Positions 60,099 to 64,000 of a stretch of DNA of 64,000 nt are shown one piece after another. Source of the stretch: Ustulina deusta (lineage: Eukaryota; Ascomycota; Sordariomycetes; Xylariales; Xylariaceae). The stretch is taken from assembly GCA_023159155.1 (NCBI GenBank), contig JAJNNX010000015.1, forward strand, positions 372,001 to 436,000, read 5' to 3'. Below the pieces are notes generated by a model. The model ran no database searches and was not told where the DNA came from. It worked only from the letters and a program-made list of their open reading frames with translations. How positions within the stretch are numbered: position 1 is the stretch's first letter; every line of letters starts with the position of its first letter. The translations under genes were made by a program, and so were the position numbers.

Positions 60099-60845
60099 AT
60101 GGCTGCCTACTCTTCACAGTATTACGCCGGCGGGGTGCCAATTCCTTCCAAGGATGCAGACACCTCGTACACCTACACCTACGGATACAACAACACCTCG
60201 TACGGTGTCTCACCTCCGGAGACAACAGACCCATCTGTCGTGTCGTCTGGGGGGGCGACCTACTCGTACGGCGGCAGCAGCAGTGCGGCGGGCACCTCGG
60301 GGCCTTCTGGCGTGGTAGGCGGTGATGCTAACTGCTACTACTACGGCAGCGACAGCACTGCATCTGCTAGCGGTGTAGACTTCAACGAGTACATGCAAGA
60401 TCGGTTCGCCGACGCCTTCGACCCACTGCCGCTAGACCGGAGCCTGGTAACGCAGGCGCAGACGTGAGTTCACTCGCATTACAATTAACTGGGCTAAAGC
60501 TCAAGAAATCAGCCACTAACACGAGACTAACAGCTCCGGCACCCTCAACGCCAAGCATCGTGAGCTCTTAGAGCTGCAGGCGAAGGCACAGGCACGTCTA
60601 GCTAAGTCGCGCGCCCGCTTCGCAGATGGCGTGCGGGATGCGCAGGAAGTACGGACGAATCTCGAGTGGACGTCCAAGAAAGTATCGTGAGTCTCTATCC
60701 CTATTCCATGACCAGAACTTCTGGTGGGAAATAAGCGACAATTTTACTAACCTTCAAAAACAGATCAATGAAGAAGAAGGCTGAGAAGAAGCACTCAAAA
60801 GAGTACCAGAAGGCGCGGAACCGATACCCGTCGCCCGACTATTAG
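60099..60845 (+). CDS. KXD1: KxDL-domain protein (KXD1-like, BLOC-1-related)
   Basis: Exons 60099-60463, 60534-60686 and 60764-60845 join in phase to 199 residues. The N-terminus is Tyr/Ser/Gly/Thr-rich and disordered. From about residue 95 it matches the fungal KxDL pattern: FDPLPLDRSLVTQAQTSGTL, then AKHRELLELQAKAQARLAK, a helical RFADGVRDAQEVRTNLEWT, and a Lys-rich end (KKKAEKKHSKEYQKARNRYP). KxDL proteins form part of BLOC-1-type complexes acting in endosomal or vacuolar traffic; this role for the fungal protein is inference from family. It is transcribed alone, after a long pyrimidine-rich leader. Confidence 0.75.
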
Positions 60846-62430
60846 TTCTCCCCACCAGCGGTCATTTTCAATCTCTGCAAGCTACACGTGTAGAGATTTT
60901 GAGCCGCACTGCACGACACAGCAGAGCCTCGAAAAAACGGGGAAGATAAACGTGCGGCAAACCAAAAGTCTACTTTTCTACCTTTGTCGTTTGACTACAA
61001 CCATGGGGTTTTAATTTCTTAGCGGCGTTTCGGGAGTCTGTCTACCAGGGCAAACAAATGGGCACTAATGCAAAGAGCGGGCGGGCGAACCATGCAAGAT
61101 CTCAATATGCGAGATCAGCCGCGTGCGCCATCGTACTGCTTTCTACCACGTGTGTGAGAAATGTTTTGAATGCACACCCCCCCTCCTTTTCAGGGCGGTG
61201 TCTCCCAGGTTCCTGCCATTTTTGGATCTGCACACGCCCTCCACCGCGTTTGGTTGGGTGGGAATGTATTATGGGTGGTTGACTTGTGCCGGCAGCGCGG
61301 CAAATAGACGCCCATCGACCGCTGCTTTACGCAAGCGGTAGTGGTGTGGTACCTCAGCCAGGCGTGTGGGCAGTGATATTAGCAGGGGACGGAAGTGCCA
61401 TGTCTGTTCCTGCATTCGGCTCGGCTTTCTCCCCACGCGGAGAGAAGTCAGACATGCGCTGACGTACAGCGATCGGAATAGAGGGGTTAATGAGGACTGG
61501 GAGGTGGTTTTGACGAGACTATGACTCATGATTGGACAACTTGGGATGTTCCCTGGGGGGGCTACACGGGCTAAATGTACATGATCTTGGTAACTAGTGG
61601 GCGTAGGCACGTATGCGAGACAGCATGACATGCGTGCGACCGGTGTGGTGTCTAGGGCTGGTACATCTGCGCTTAGGTTACCGAGACCCGGACAGAACAT
61701 AGCGGGCACGCGGGTAAGATCCCGATGGTGGGATGGGCGTCTTAGAGGCACACTCGGGGCGAACGACGGACAAGGTATTTCTTGTAACTAAGTCACGCCT
61801 ACCACCCAGACGAAAGGACCACGCCTTTCCTCTTCTGGGGTTATGGGCTTCCCCATTTCGTATGGACAACGATAGTGTGGGTGGTAGGAGTCAAGGACTG
61901 TCAGAGGCTTTCCTTAGGATCCTCGTGATTGGATAGAGACGATGGTGCTTCTGGCGGTAGTAATACACTGATTCCCCTTCCGGTGGCAGGCCGAACGTAG
62001 CTTCGATGTACTCTCGTTGTAGACACTTTGCTTGAATGTACCTATACTTTTCAATATGCTCCGTAGCCCTCAACAAGGGTAGGGGTGCATGTAGGGATCG
62101 TACTATCCATGCATAGGCACGTGGAGGTTGCCCAACCGTATGTGGAGTGGTCCGCCATCGTATGTGTTGAAGGTGATCACGTGATCACGCCATGTCGCAA
62201 GGAGTGTAGCTTTCCATCTGCCGGTTAGGTCGAATGGCAATCAAGCACGTGGAGTATTCAGGGAGCGACGTCGGTGGGGCGAATAGAGAATTGGTAAGTT
62301 GGTTGGTAAACCTCTACTCATGGACTCTTCAATACCTAACTGTATATGCAAGTCCGAAGTTGGGTCGCAGTCTAAGCGTTGAGGCCAATGTGGTGACCGC
62401 GCCTCACCTAGCAGAGACACATGAGAGACC
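60846..62430. other. Convergent intergenic region between KXD1-like gene and next gene
   Basis: About 1.6 kb between two 3' ends. Open frames on both strands (for example 61269-61751 on the minus strand) lack plausible starts or motifs. A perfect 16-bp palindrome lies at 62173-62188. Confidence 0.5.
62173..62188. promoter_or_regulatory. Perfect 16-bp palindrome with central CACGTG
   Basis: GTGATCAC is repeated back to back, giving a 16-bp inverted and direct repeat whose centre is the E-box CACGTG. It lies about 240 bases downstream of the minus-strand gene end at 62431. CACGTG is the usual core site for bHLH factors; that a factor binds here is inference. Confidence 0.5.
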
Positions 62431-63141
62431 TCAGGTTTCTGTTGCCGTTGCCTCTTCCCAAGACACCCAAGTTCCACGGGGTTCCAAGCCATTGGCCTTC
62501 TCAAGCTCATCCCAAGGATTGACAATGAAGGCGGGGTCATAGTAACCCTCCCACCACCGAGTGCCTGATGGGTTATCTCGATTCATGTTGTGCTGGCGTC
62601 CGCCGCGACTATCTCGACTTGAATGCCCGGCACTGAAGACGGAAGAAGAAGGCGGTTGCGGGGAACTGTATGTATCTGCTGAACCGCCGACTATGGCATC
62701 AATCTTGGACTGAAGGGCATCGGCGGCGTCAGCAGCGACGGGTGCCAATGGGCGCGAGGTGTCGAGATACTGGGGTTCGGGGTCCTCGTCGTCATGTGCG
62801 GTAATTGGTTGGGCGGCTTGACCGCCAGGCGGGAGATGCGCCGCATCCTCGTCGCCATCAAGGTCAATCTCGTCCACGTTGTACTTCCGGACGCCCAAAG
62901 GGATCGTGTTGGAGCCGGTGGTTGCGATGTAGTTGTGGCCGTCGTCGTTATACCGATGGAAAGGGAGGGTGGAAATGGAAGTAGAAGCGGAAGGGGTGGC
63001 GGAGGACGAGTTCGGCGCGACAAAAGCGTCTGTGCTAGGATTGAACCTGCGGCGCTTGTTGGGCTTTTGGGCACCGAAGCTGGAAAATCCCATGGCCGCA
63101 GCCATGGCGGTGGCGGTGTCTGTATCTTCGACGTCGCCCAT
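62431..63141 (-). CDS. Conserved fungal protein of unknown function
   Basis: Intronless 236-residue frame with ATG at 63141 (MGDVEDTDTATAMAAAMGFS). The open frame extends upstream to 63333 without an ATG. It contains a short basic, nuclear-signal-like KPNKRRRFNPS near residue 30, an acidic DEIDLDGDEDAA segment, and a Ser/Pro-rich middle. The strongly biased C-terminus RWWEGYYDPAFIVNPWDELE looks conserved and aromatic. This layout (basic signal, disordered middle, aromatic C-terminal motif) suggests a small nuclear adaptor, but I recognise no named family. Opposite-strand frames of up to 120 codons are shadows of this GC-rich gene. Confidence 0.65.
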   Translation of the reverse strand: MGDVEDTDTATAMAAAMGFSSFGAQKPNKRRRFNPSTDAFVAPNSSSATPSASTSISTLPFHRYNDDGHNYIATTGSNTIPLGVRKYNVDEIDLDGDEDAAHLPPGGQAAQPITAHDDEDPEPQYLDTSRPLAPVAADAADALQSKIDAIVGGSADTYSSPQPPSSSVFSAGHSSRDSRGGRQHNMNRDNPSGTRWWEGYYDPAFIVNPWDELEKANGLEPRGTWVSWEEATATET

Positions 63142-64000
63142 TTCCGGCGGGAATAGGACAAGAGGAACGAAACCACAACCGGCTTGAATCCAGACGGCGG
63201 ATCGAGGCGCAATGTGCAGACAACAGTGCCTCGCGACGGTACGTCCAAAACTAGGGTTAGGTACCAAATGTGACGCTGGCGGTGGCAATCCGGAGAGACT
63301 GGAGTAACCCAAGACTTCGTATGACAGCACCACAGCGCAACCTTTCTGACAGGAGCCCGAGGCTCGATTGGCGGTGAGCTAGGGCGGCGATCCGGGTTGC
63401 GATGGCGACGTCGCAAAGCCGCAGGGTTTTCAGGTGAAAAGGGGAATAGGAAATGTCTATCTATGTATGTAGGTGTCGGGTGTCGAGGTAGGCGGACAGA
63501 GGTGGTCGTTAGCTGGACAGTACGCAAGAGAACGATCTGGCAGCTTTGGACACTTGATGTGCCGCGACTACCCTGGAAGAATCTATCTATTAGCGTCAAA
63601 TTTAGGCAAGCACCGAGAAGAGAGGCAGGGGCAGGGGTGCTGTCCGGGGAATGGGGAAGGAATTGTGGCTAACTTTAGCTGGTACCTAGGTAGCTTTTAG
63701 ACTAGGTACCTACAGTAGGTAGGCGGCTCTGAGTCCACTGCTAGGTACCTCTTCTGTCCCTGTCTAGGCTAGGTAGGGACTTATAGGAGGTAGTTTTCTA
63801 TCTGTTGAACTACCTACCTAACCATGCGACTTTTTGTCCTGGCTTTTCCGAGTTATAATTCGAAATGGGCAGGAACAGGCGGTCAACAGCCGGCGTGTGG
63901 AATTAATTGCAACCGTGGGGGAAAAACACACAGTCCATTACACTACATCTCGGTCAATGGTTGGTTCGACACCCAGTCGAGACCGACCTCTAAGGTGACA
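63142..64000. other. Upstream region and TAGGTA-motif cluster
   Basis: Promoter side of the minus-strand gene at 62431-63141. From about 63680 to 63830 it has a dense set of TAGGTA, TACCTA and CCTAGG units on both strands, the richest such cluster in the window. No gene is supported up to the end. Confidence 0.5.

Noticed and set aside
61269..61751. 160-codon minus-strand frame
   Set aside because: No plausible start codon, no motif, and the opposite strand is equally open.

Overview
This 64 kb window is nuclear DNA of a filamentous ascomycete (Pezizomycotina; class not resolved by eye). The evidence is short GT-AG introns (mostly 50-160 nt), widely spaced genes on both strands, typical fungal families (secreted PL3 pectate lyase, DUF8021 and DUF3433 proteins, Dbp6, Gpi3, a CDC25-type RasGEF) and short-motif-rich intergenic DNA. 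I saw no rRNA, tRNA, CRISPR, plasmid or virus features. I joined exons by eye using splice signals, reading phase and family knowledge; where junctions were tested, phases close exactly.

Layout. 1-4720 is gene-poor with a purine-rich stretch. 4721-8353 encodes an SH3 + RasGEF protein. 8354-13709 is gene-poor and studded with TAGGTA/TACCTA motifs. 13710-15359 encodes an UNC93-like MFS transporter. 16981-17999 (minus) encodes a secreted PL3 pectate lyase with a 38-nt homopolymer in intron 1. 18000-22720 is AT-richer and holds a degraded-looking F-box-like locus. 22720-23776 encodes a secreted DUF8021 protein. 24337-26097 (minus) is an Ach1-type CoA-transferase and 26862-28484 (minus) a mitochondrial DNAJC28-like protein. 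29609-29951 (minus) is a small secreted protein candidate.

31356-35902 is a 17-exon PLP-dependent decarboxylase that appears to use a 5-nt and a 16-nt micro-exon. 36699-37963 is an NmrA/CipA-like NAD(P)-binding protein. One intron in each of these two neighbours is clearly related in sequence along its length, which looks like a pair of introner-like elements. 38097-41757 (minus) is a large DUF3433 membrane protein and 43172-45062 (minus) a membrane-anchored coiled-coil protein with a 90-bp internal tandem duplication.

45063-48025 is empty of recognisable genes. 48026-49540 (minus, GPI3) and 50206-52791 (plus, DBP6) share a 665-bp divergent promoter. 53852-55072 is a Dgk1-like CTP-dependent diacylglycerol kinase. 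55073-60098 is gene-poor with CA/GT microsatellites. 60099-60845 is a KxDL (BLOC-1-related) protein and 62431-63141 (minus) a conserved protein of unknown role.

The genes do not form an obvious biosynthetic cluster. They mix housekeeping functions (GPI anchor synthesis, ribosome biogenesis, lipid phosphorylation, Ras signalling, acetyl/propionyl-CoA detoxification) with accessory secreted or metabolic genes. The decarboxylase and the adjacent NmrA-like protein are the only pair that might be functionally linked, and only by adjacency.
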